A stretch of 7,164 nucleotides of DNA from NCBI GenBank assembly GCA_017999015.1, contig JAGOBZ010000164.1:1-7164 (forward strand), read 5' to 3'. Below, piece by piece: positions 1 to 5,531 of the stretch. The notes under the pieces are model-generated. The model worked only from the letters and a program-made list of their open reading frames with translations, did no database searches and was not told where the DNA came from. The translations under genes were made by a program, and so were the position numbers. The DNA is from Kiritimatiellia bacterium (GTDB taxonomy: Bacteria; Verrucomicrobiota; Kiritimatiellia; RFP12; UBA1067). Position 1 is the stretch's first letter, and each line of letters opens with the position of its first letter.

Positions 1-206
1 CCGCCGCCTGGCAGACGCACCGCATCCCGCTGCGCGCGCTGAAGCTCTTCACGCAGTGGGACAGCACGATGGCCGGCCGGGCCGGCCCGCACCTGCGGCT
101 CTCGCGCCTGGCGACGGTCAACGTCTGCTTCGGCAAATGGCTCTACCCGCAGGCGGCCGCCGAGCCGCACGGTTTCGAGATCTCCGTCATCGCGGTCGAG
201 CCTTAG
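1..206 (+). CDS. C-terminal end of an unidentified protein, possibly with a carbohydrate-binding beta-sandwich
   Basis: The window opens inside this gene. The frame whose codons begin at position 3 is open for 67 codons and stops at TAG 204-206. The visible tail contains W-Q-T-H-R-I-P-L near its start and ends in alternating hydrophobic residues (GFEISVIAVEP). A tryptophan followed by RIPL, then a short strand with FGKW and a final beta-strand, resembles the end of jelly-roll carbohydrate-binding domains attached to glycoside hydrolases. This is a pattern impression and the catalytic part is off the window, so function is unknown. The stop codon overlaps the stop of the opposite-strand gene by two bases, so the two genes are convergent with no room for a terminator between them. 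GC content is as high as in the next two genes, consistent with native chromosome. Confidence 0.6.
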   Translation, partial: AAWQTHRIPLRALKLFTQWDSTMAGRAGPHLRLSRLATVNVCFGKWLYPQAAAEPHGFEISVIAVEP

Positions 207-1057
207 CCAGGCTGCGTCCCGAACAGCGAACGGACATAATCGGCATTGCGTTTGGCGTCGGCCACGCCGTTCTTCGAGGGGCTGGAGGTCTCCAGCACGA
301 TCCAGCCCGAGTAGCCGGTCTCGATGATAGCGCCGGCCATGCGCGCGAAGAACGGTTTGTCGTCGTCGAGGTACTGCGGCCCGTTCTTGAAATGGATCTG
401 GGCGATTCGCCCTTTCAGCGCGCGGATCTCGGCGGCCGCGTCATACCCCTGCGACTTGCCGAGATTGTACACATCGTAATAGATGCGCACGGCATCGTGT
501 CCCACCGCCTCCAGCAGCCGCAGGTTCTGCTCGGCGCTGAGCATGTTCTCCACGGCAAGGGTGACCCCCGCGTCGGCGGCGCGCGGCGCGGCCGCCTTGA
601 GGCGCGCCACGGCCGCGGTGAACTCGGGCTCCTTGATTTGCTTGCCGCTCTGCAGGTCGCCTTTGCCGAAAAACGCCACCAGGACCGTCCGGGCGCCGAT
701 GTCGCGCGCGGCGTCGACGCACTGCTCCAGCCAGGCCGGCGCGCGCGGATCGCTCGCCAGCGGATAGTGGTTCAGCAGGCCCATCATGATTGAGCAGACC
801 GGCAGCCCCGTGGCCTGCGTCTGACGGCGGAGGCGCTCGCGCGTCTCGGCCTGAAAGATGTTGAGCGTGTCGGCGGCGTCGCCGGCGCCGACCTCGACGC
901 CGTCGAGGCCCGCCTGTTTGGCGGCCTCAAGCCCCAGCACGCACGCGCCGACGCGGAGGGCCGGCGGCGCGGCGGCCGCCCGGCCGCGGGACGCCAGGGT
1001 GACGGCGGCCAGCGATCCGGCCGCCTGCTTCATGAAACGTCTGCGTGAAACAGTCAT
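203..1057 (-). CDS. Tat-exported sugar phosphate isomerase/epimerase-like protein (xylose isomerase-like TIM barrel)
   Basis: A 284-residue protein of the AP-endonuclease-2/xylose isomerase-like TIM-barrel family. Residues 5-14 (RRRFMKQAAG) followed by a hydrophobic, Ala-rich stretch to about residue 30 form a twin-arginine export signal, so the folded enzyme probably acts in the periplasm. The four acidic/His residues that bind the divalent metal in this family are all visible: E170 (LAVEN), D195 (YYDVYN), H222 (IHFKN) and E256 (IVLET). The likely role is isomerisation or epimerisation of a sugar or keto-sugar; the substrate cannot be read from sequence. The ATG at 1055-1057 overlaps the TGA of the upstream oxidoreductase gene as ATGA. 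A purine-rich stretch containing AAAGGA lies about 10 bases upstream, inside the preceding gene, so translational coupling is likely. Partnership with an FAD/NAD oxidoreductase fits a sugar oxidation-rearrangement pair. Family call is firm; the reaction is inferred. Confidence 0.9.
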   Translation of the reverse strand: MTVSRRRFMKQAAGSLAAVTLASRGRAAAAPPALRVGACVLGLEAAKQAGLDGVEVGAGDAADTLNIFQAETRERLRRQTQATGLPVCSIMMGLLNHYPLASDPRAPAWLEQCVDAARDIGARTVLVAFFGKGDLQSGKQIKEPEFTAAVARLKAAAPRAADAGVTLAVENMLSAEQNLRLLEAVGHDAVRIYYDVYNLGKSQGYDAAAEIRALKGRIAQIHFKNGPQYLDDDKPFFARMAGAIIETGYSGWIVLETSSPSKNGVADAKRNADYVRSLFGTQPG

Positions 1058-2499
1058 TCCTGCATTCCTTTCTTTGCCTCTGTCCAGTCCACCTCGTGCG
1101 GCAGACAGCCGCGCCGGGCAGCGAGCGCGGCCACGTGCCCCGCGCCCTCGCCGGTCGCGACGGCGTTCCCGGTGACGCGGTAGCTGGCGTGCGCCACGAA
1201 ATCGCCGCTGATGCAGCGGCCGGCCATCATCAGGCCGTCCACGTCTTTGGCGATCAGCGCGCGCAGCGGGATGTCATACGGCAGCGTCCGCGCAACACCA
1301 CCGCGCTCGATGGTCTGTTTCTCGTTTTTGGCACGCGTCGCGGCGTGGATGTCCACGCCGAAGGTGACGCGCGCGACGGCGTCGTCGTGACGCGCGCCGG
1401 TGACGAGGTCGTTCTTGGCGACGGTGTAGCGTCCGTGGATGCGGCGGCCCTCGCGCACGCCGATCTGCTCAGGCGTGGCGACGATCTGGAGGCCGTCCCA
1501 CCGGCCGCCGAGCGCGCGCAGGCCGCGCATGATCGCGAAGATCTCCTTGCGCGCGCGCAGCGTGGCGGCGGTCATGGCGTCGGCGTCGTAGGGCTTCACG
1601 CCGTACTCGTGGTTGAACATCAGCAGCACCACGTGGTCGCGCACCGGGAAGATCGTCGGCATGCCGTAGGAGGGATCGATGCCGGCGCGCCGGATTTCCG
1701 CCTTGACGCGCTGCACGGCGGCGACATGGCCTTTGAGGTCGTCCTGCGAGAGCAGATCGCGCAGCAGCGCGACATCGCGCACGGTGGCCAGCACGTTGAG
1801 GGTGAGCGGCTGGGCCTCGCCGGTTTCGGGGTTGCCGAAATCCCAGCCGCAGCCGGCCAGCGCGCCGAGGTCGCCGTCGCCGGTGGCGTCGATGAAGACC
1901 GGCGCGCGCCACGCCTCGCGGCCGGACCTGGACTCCGTGACGATGGCGCCGAGCCGTCCGCCGTCGCGGTAGGCGGCCGTCACGCCGGTCTGCAGGCGCA
2001 CGCGCACGCCGGCCTCTTCGCACAGCTCTTCGAGCAGGATCTTCATCTCCTCCGGCTCATAGACGAACATGGCGGCCTGCGTGCCGTGCCGGGCGCCGCG
2101 CGCGTCGAGACGGTCCGCGATCTCGCGCGTGAGCCCCTCTTTCTTAAAGTCGAAGATCCAGGTCAGCAACCCGGCGGTCCAGACGCCGCCGAGGCAGCCG
2201 TGGCGGTCAAAGAGGCGCGTGCGCGCGCCGGCCCGCGCCGCACTGACGGCGGCGGCCACGCCGGCCGGACCCGCGCCGCAGACGATCACGTCGGCGTCGT
2301 CGCGCAAGGGGAGTTCGCGAACAGGTTCGCGCAGCACGCCGCCGCGCAGCCCGCAGGCCGGGGGCGGCGTGGCGCAACCGGTCAGGCGCGGCAGGGCCGC
2401 CGCCGCGGCAGAGCCGGTCAGCGCGGCTTGCAGGAACGCGCGCCGGCCCGCGGGCGCGCCCGCACGAGTCCCGGCGGAATCAGGATGACTCACCTTCAT
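1054..2499 (-). CDS. Tat-exported FAD-dependent oxidoreductase (FAD_oxidored family), possible lipoprotein
   Basis: Translation from ATG 2497-2499 gives 481 residues. Residues 19-20 are the twin arginines of GRRAFLQAA, followed by an Ala-rich hydrophobic segment and LTGC with the cysteine at 42, which fits a Tat signal ending in a lipobox. The FAD-binding Rossmann motif GAGPAG is at 75-80 within DVIVCGAGPAG. DATGDGDLGAL at 204-214, the GRRIHGRY segment near 351-358 and the C-terminal GLMMAGRCISGDFVAHAS (422-439) are typical of the FAD_oxidored group found in carbohydrate-degrading Planctomycetota, Verrucomicrobiota and Lentisphaerota. An upstream in-frame ATG at 2583 would add 28 residues before the signal. 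I prefer 2499 because it leaves a normal short n-region before RR; ATG 2509-2511 is the alternative. Neither start has a strong Shine-Dalgarno. First gene of a two-gene operon with the isomerase-like protein. Substrate unknown. Confidence 0.88.
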   Translation of the reverse strand: MKVSHPDSAGTRAGAPAGRRAFLQAALTGSAAAAALPRLTGCATPPPACGLRGGVLREPVRELPLRDDADVIVCGAGPAGVAAAVSAARAGARTRLFDRHGCLGGVWTAGLLTWIFDFKKEGLTREIADRLDARGARHGTQAAMFVYEPEEMKILLEELCEEAGVRVRLQTGVTAAYRDGGRLGAIVTESRSGREAWRAPVFIDATGDGDLGALAGCGWDFGNPETGEAQPLTLNVLATVRDVALLRDLLSQDDLKGHVAAVQRVKAEIRRAGIDPSYGMPTIFPVRDHVVLLMFNHEYGVKPYDADAMTAATLRARKEIFAIMRGLRALGGRWDGLQIVATPEQIGVREGRRIHGRYTVAKNDLVTGARHDDAVARVTFGVDIHAATRAKNEKQTIERGGVARTLPYDIPLRALIAKDVDGLMMAGRCISGDFVAHASYRVTGNAVATGEGAGHVAALAARRGCLPHEVDWTEAKKGMQE

Positions 2500-2588
2500 G
2501 ATGGCACCCATTATGGCGCGCCCCGGACCGAAGTCAACCGGTTTCGCGTGATGTTCGCGCCCCGGGGTGTGATTCAGTTTCAACTAAC

Positions 2589-2602
2589 GCGGGCTCGCCC
2601 GC
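2589..2602. repeat. Short perfect GC-rich palindrome
   Basis: GCGGGC and GCCCGC flank a TC loop, giving a 6-bp perfect stem. It lies 90 bases upstream of the oxidoreductase start on the minus strand, next to the point where base composition changes. It could be an operator half or simply a GC-rich hairpin; there is no U-tract, so it is not a terminator. Confidence 0.4.
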
Positions 2603-2614
2603 AGCCCAATTCAA

Positions 2615-2678
2615 TCTCACACAAAGGACACAAAGGTATTTCATGACAAACCATTCCTCTTCGTGCCTTCGTGTGAGA
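2615..2678. repeat. Imperfect inverted repeat, about 22-bp arms with a 19-base loop
   Basis: The left arm (2615-2636) begins TCTCACACAAAGG and continues with ACACAAAGG. The reverse complement of the right arm (2656-2678) begins TCTCACACGAAGG and continues with CACGAAG. The arms therefore match apart from two or three substitutions and one or two single-base indels. Tandem CACAAAGG-type units like these recur as dispersed intergenic repeats in many environmental bacterial genomes, so this is probably a copy of a small palindromic repeat family. It lies between divergent genes, so a terminator role is unlikely. It sits at the left boundary of the low-GC island. Confidence 0.6.
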
Positions 2679-2862
2679 AACATCCTGTTTTTATTCTATT
2701 TCTAGCCGTTTTGCACTCGCACTTCCCCCACTGTGATGGTACAGTTTTAAAAAAAGCAGAGTTGAACGTGTATCGACTGGCATAGACAGACACACGTTCG
2801 GTGAAGTTCTTACACGGCGGGACCAGGGAAGAATTGTACCGAAGCACGAAATCGAGGACGCT

Positions 2863-3060
2863 ATGCCCGACGCCTGTATGTCTTTTTCAGAATCCGCAAT
2901 TACAGCCGGATTCAAGTACGGAACAAACGGCCCTCACAGCAGCCGGACACTGATGCTGGACGAGATGTCGTTGTGTCTTAATCAGGTTCCGATGGTCGCC
3001 GCCCGCATCGACTATGCCGATGCGATCATTACAAGAAATGTCTTAGTGTGTTTAGGCTAG
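2863..3060 (+). pseudogene. Truncated BrxA/DUF1819-like protein, N-terminal fragment only
   Basis: The 65-codon frame starts at ATG 2863 with GAGGA at 2854-2858 as a plausible ribosome binding site. From residue 6 it reads MSFSESAITAGFKYGTNGPH, then SSRTLMLDEM, a short VP segment, and DYADAIITRNVL. The order 'S..IT.G...', 'SRT..L.E', 'Y..AI...NVL' matches my memory of the N-terminal DNA-binding helices of BrxA/DUF1819-like proteins of BREX-type phage-defence loci. Those proteins are around 200 residues or more and normally continue after NVL with a K-R-T..T-R segment. Here the similarity ends abruptly after NVL and the frame closes four codons later (VCLG, stop). The rest of the gene appears deleted, only 15 bases before the next start. 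It is the first gene of the island. The family call is from pattern recognition and moderately certain; that it is a fragment is more secure if the family is right. Confidence 0.5.
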
Positions 3061-3075
3061 GATCTCTACCGAGTT

Positions 3076-3336
3076 ATGAAGTTGCCAATTCCCATAGATT
3101 CGCTCCTGAACGGCAAGGCCGTAGAATGGGAGCGGCTGGAGTTCAAGGAGGGTTGGAACCCCTTGGATGTCCTGCACACCCTGTGCGAGTTTGCGAACGA
3201 CTTCCATAATCTGGGCGGCGGGTACATTGTTGTGGGCGTACCCGGCAAGCCTACAAGCCGCCGCCAGAAATACCGCCTCACATCCAAAGGCCAATCCGTA
3301 CTGTCCGATTGCCGGCAGAAAGGCTCAAACGGATGA
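3076..3336 (+). pseudogene. Internally deleted AlbA_2 (Schlafen-like) ATP-binding protein: N-terminus fused to C-terminal tail
   Basis: The 86-codon frame starts at ATG 3076; the only ribosome-binding-like sequence is a weak TAGGAT at 3058-3063. Residues 1-55 are a clear AlbA_2/Schlafen AAA_4 start: LPIPIDSLLNGK, then LEFKEGWNP, then LCEFANDFHNLGGGY and IVVGV. In full-length members the domain continues for roughly another 80-100 residues, then a GHKL-like ATPase region and a C-terminal winged helix, about 450-600 residues in all. Here, right after IVVGV, the sequence becomes PGKPTSRRQKYRLTSKG, which looks like the last wing of such a C-terminal winged helix. I infer an in-frame deletion of several hundred codons with the junction at about 3238-3243. 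The stop TGA 3334-3336 overlaps the helicase ATG as ATGA, so the original 3' end and coupling to the next gene survive. It could still be translated as a small protein, but the catalytic or nucleic-acid-binding fold cannot be complete. Confidence 0.7.
3317..3323 (+). promoter_or_regulatory. Ribosome binding site of the RecQ-like gene
   Basis: AGAAAGG, 9 bases before ATG 3333-3335. It lies inside the end of the preceding gene and supports 3333 as the start rather than the upstream TTG at 3309, which would place the site inside the coding region. Confidence 0.6.
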
Positions 3337-5519
3337 GAGCGACCGCCCTTCGGTATCTTCGCGGCGCACTGAACCAGCCGACGGCCGACTTCCGGCCTGG
3401 GCAATGGGAGAGTATCCAAGCCATTCTGGAAAGCAAGCGCCTGCTGGTTGTTGAGCGGACGGGATGGGGCAAAAGCATGGTCTATTTCCTGGCCACCCGT
3501 CTGTTACGGAATGCCGGGGCAGGCCCCAGCCTGTTGATTTCCCCATTGCTTGCCCTGATGCGCAACCAGCTGGAGGCGGCCGCGCGCATTGGCGTCAAAG
3601 CTGAAACCATCAACAGTTCGAACCCTCAGGACCGTGCCCGAATAGAACAAGCGCTCCGTGACAATCAGGTCGACATCTTGCTCGTCTCACCGGAACGTCT
3701 GGCCGACGACGCCTTCGTCCAGAATGTCTTGTCACCCATCGCCGACCGCGTGGGTCTGTTCGTCGTGGACGAAGCCCACTGTATATCCGATTGGGGCCAT
3801 GACTTCCGTCCCGACTATCGACGCATTGTCCGGGTGCTCCAGGCCTTGCCGTCGAACATTCCCGTTCTTGCGACAACGGCCACCGCCAATGATCGCGTCG
3901 TTCGCGATGTCATGGCGCAACTCGGAAAAGACATCACCTTGGTGCGCGGCCCTTTGCTCCGTGAGAGCCTGAAACTCCAGAACATCACGATGCCAAGCCC
4001 TGCGGCTCGTATGGCCTGGCTGGCCGAAACCATTCCGACGTTACCTAACACTGGAATTGTCTATGTGCTGACCAAACGGGATGCCGAACGCGTGGCCGAG
4101 TGGCTCCGCATAGTCGGTATCAGCGCACGTGCCTACTATAGTGGTGTTTTGCCGAGACCGAGTGACGGTGCCTTGGTCGACAACGCGTTAAAGCAAAGAG
4201 GCATAGCCGTAGAGCAGTTCAATCTGTACGACGAAGATGTTAAGAGCGCTCTGTTTCGCGAAGTGCTGGAAGAGGAGCTGCTGGCCAACCGTGTAAAAGC
4301 TCTCGTCTCCACAGTGGCGCTGGGCATGGGCTTTGACAAACCCGACCTTTGCTTTGTGATCCATTTTCAACGGCCGTCCTCTGTGGTTCACTATTACCAG
4401 CAGGTCGGCCGCGCCGGGCGCGCAGTCGAAGAAGCTTATGGCGTTCTGTTTCACGGCGAGGAAGATGACGCGATCGCCGCTTACTTCATTAAGAATGCCT
4501 TCCCTCCCCAAAAGAATGTGTCACAAATACTGGAGGCCCTTGACAGATCGGAGGGCGGCCTGTCGACTCGTCAAATGGAAAAATGCCTGAACCTATCAAG
4601 TGGGCAAATCAAACAGACGCTCAAATTCCTTTCCGCGGAATCACCCTCACCCGTGACAAAGATCGACAACAAATGGGTCGCTACACCTGCGGCAAAAGGA
4701 TACATGTTCGATCAGTCTTTGGTCGAAGAGATCGCCACGATACGCCATCTGGAACAGCGGCAGATGCAGACCTACATGCGGCACCAAGGTTGTCTCATGC
4801 GTTTCCTAGGAGAAGCCCTGGATGATCCAGATGTGCGCGATTGTGGCAAATGCGCTGGATGCCAAGGCCGCCCCCTGCTGTCACCTGAATACAACCGCGA
4901 ACTGACAAACAGAGCAGCTATTTTTATAAAGCGCAATTTTCAACCTTTGTCGCCGAAGAAAAAATGGCCGAGTTACGGTCCCCTGCCTATTTACGGATTC
5001 ACCGGAATGATAGGTGATGCATTCATTGCTCAGGAAGGCCGCGCTTTAAGTCTGTGGCGCGACGCCGGATGGGGTCGCCTGGTGGCCGACGGCAAGTACG
5101 TGCATGGGCGCTTTGACGACTCCCTGGTCACGGCCTGCGTGACCATGATACGGGAATGGCGCGCGCAACCTTACCCCCAGTGGGTCACGTGCATACCGTC
5201 GCTGAAACACCCTGACCTCGTCCCGGACTTTGCCCGCCGCTTGGCGGTTGCGTTGGGTCTTGAATTCAAGCCGGCGTTGAGTAAAGTGGTGGACAATCCT
5301 GAGCAGAAGACGCAGGCTAACAGTTACCAGCAGGCGCATAATCTCGATGGCGTCTTCTCGGTTGATCCCGCAAACGTAAGCGCAACCCCCTGTTTCTTGA
5401 TTGATGACATGACCGATTCTGGCTGGACCTTCACAGTCGCCGCAGCGCTTCTGCGCCGCGAGGGCTGTCAGGCCGTGTTCCCCCTCGCGCTGGCCTTGAA
5501 CTCACCCAGAATGGACTGA
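3333..5519 (+). CDS. RecQ-family ATP-dependent DNA helicase with C-terminal ComF-like phosphoribosyltransferase domain
   Basis: 728 residues from ATG 3333, which overlaps the previous stop (ATGA). Helicase motifs occur in order: FRPGQ with motif-0 glutamine Q24; Walker A TGWGKS 43-48; DEAH box DEAHC 146-150; ATTATA 180-185; motif IV GIVYVLTK 241-248; STVALGMGFDKPD 326-338; motif VI QQVGRAGR 356-363. A RecQ-type zinc site follows, C487 and the cluster C504, C507, C510 (DCGKCAGC). The last ~110 residues read WVTCIPS... and IDDMTDSGWT at 690-699, the PRPP-binding loop pattern of type I phosphoribosyltransferases such as ComF/ComFC. A canonical HRDC domain is absent. Between motifs IV and V there is extra sequence (about 272-307) compared with typical RecQ. 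Expected role: 3'-5' unwinding of DNA, with the PRTase acting as a nucleotide sensor or partner-docking unit. The gene appears intact and is tightly followed by the DprA-like gene. Helicase call very firm; PRTase assignment good; biological role inferred. Confidence 0.93.
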   Translation: MRATALRYLRGALNQPTADFRPGQWESIQAILESKRLLVVERTGWGKSMVYFLATRLLRNAGAGPSLLISPLLALMRNQLEAAARIGVKAETINSSNPQDRARIEQALRDNQVDILLVSPERLADDAFVQNVLSPIADRVGLFVVDEAHCISDWGHDFRPDYRRIVRVLQALPSNIPVLATTATANDRVVRDVMAQLGKDITLVRGPLLRESLKLQNITMPSPAARMAWLAETIPTLPNTGIVYVLTKRDAERVAEWLRIVGISARAYYSGVLPRPSDGALVDNALKQRGIAVEQFNLYDEDVKSALFREVLEEELLANRVKALVSTVALGMGFDKPDLCFVIHFQRPSSVVHYYQQVGRAGRAVEEAYGVLFHGEEDDAIAAYFIKNAFPPQKNVSQILEALDRSEGGLSTRQMEKCLNLSSGQIKQTLKFLSAESPSPVTKIDNKWVATPAAKGYMFDQSLVEEIATIRHLEQRQMQTYMRHQGCLMRFLGEALDDPDVRDCGKCAGCQGRPLLSPEYNRELTNRAAIFIKRNFQPLSPKKKWPSYGPLPIYGFTGMIGDAFIAQEGRALSLWRDAGWGRLVADGKYVHGRFDDSLVTACVTMIREWRAQPYPQWVTCIPSLKHPDLVPDFARRLAVALGLEFKPALSKVVDNPEQKTQANSYQQAHNLDGVFSVDPANVSATPCFLIDDMTDSGWTFTVAAALLRREGCQAVFPLALALNSPRMD

Positions 5520-5521
5520 TT

Positions 5522-5525
5522 GGAG
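5522..5525 (+). promoter_or_regulatory. Ribosome binding site of the DprA-like gene
   Basis: GGAG six bases before ATG 5532. This decides for the ATG over the in-frame TTG at 5520, whose use would place the Shine-Dalgarno within the coding sequence. Confidence 0.65.
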
Positions 5526-5531
5526 TTTGAC

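Larger units (their letters stand above)
2500..2862. other. Divergent intergenic region between the sugar operon and the defence-like island
   Basis: 363 bases separate two units transcribed away from each other. GC content falls sharply here: by hand count 27 of 60 bases at 2701-2760 are G or C, against 48 of 60 at 1861-1920. The stretch contains a 14-base GC palindrome, a larger imperfect inverted repeat (both listed separately) and an AT-rich patch around 2688-2700. Promoters for both directions should lie here. I saw only weak matches, for example TTGCAC at 2711-2716 with no good -10 at the proper distance, so I do not call one. A frame continuous with the next gene stays open back to codon 2737 (TGA at 2734-2736) but has no ATG, GTG or TTG start before 2863. 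Opposite-strand ORFs of 68 and 74 codons show no recognisable protein. Confidence 0.6.

Noticed and set aside
56..793. A 245-codon + strand ORF, and the 533-codon + strand ORF at 1045-2646.
   Set aside because: Both are long only because GC-rich DNA lacks stop codons; they lie antisense to or out of frame with clear protein families and show no recognisable domain.
2737..2862. An open frame (codons include HTFGEVLTRRDQGR) running into the BrxA-like fragment from upstream.
   Set aside because: No ATG, GTG or TTG start after the TGA at 2734-2736, and the BrxA-like similarity begins only after ATG 2863/2878. It could be the end of another lost gene, but I cannot support that.
2641..2915. Minus-strand ORFs of 68 and 74 codons in the divergent intergenic region.
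   Set aside because: No family resemblance, no ribosome binding site, and they overlap each other and the inverted repeat region.
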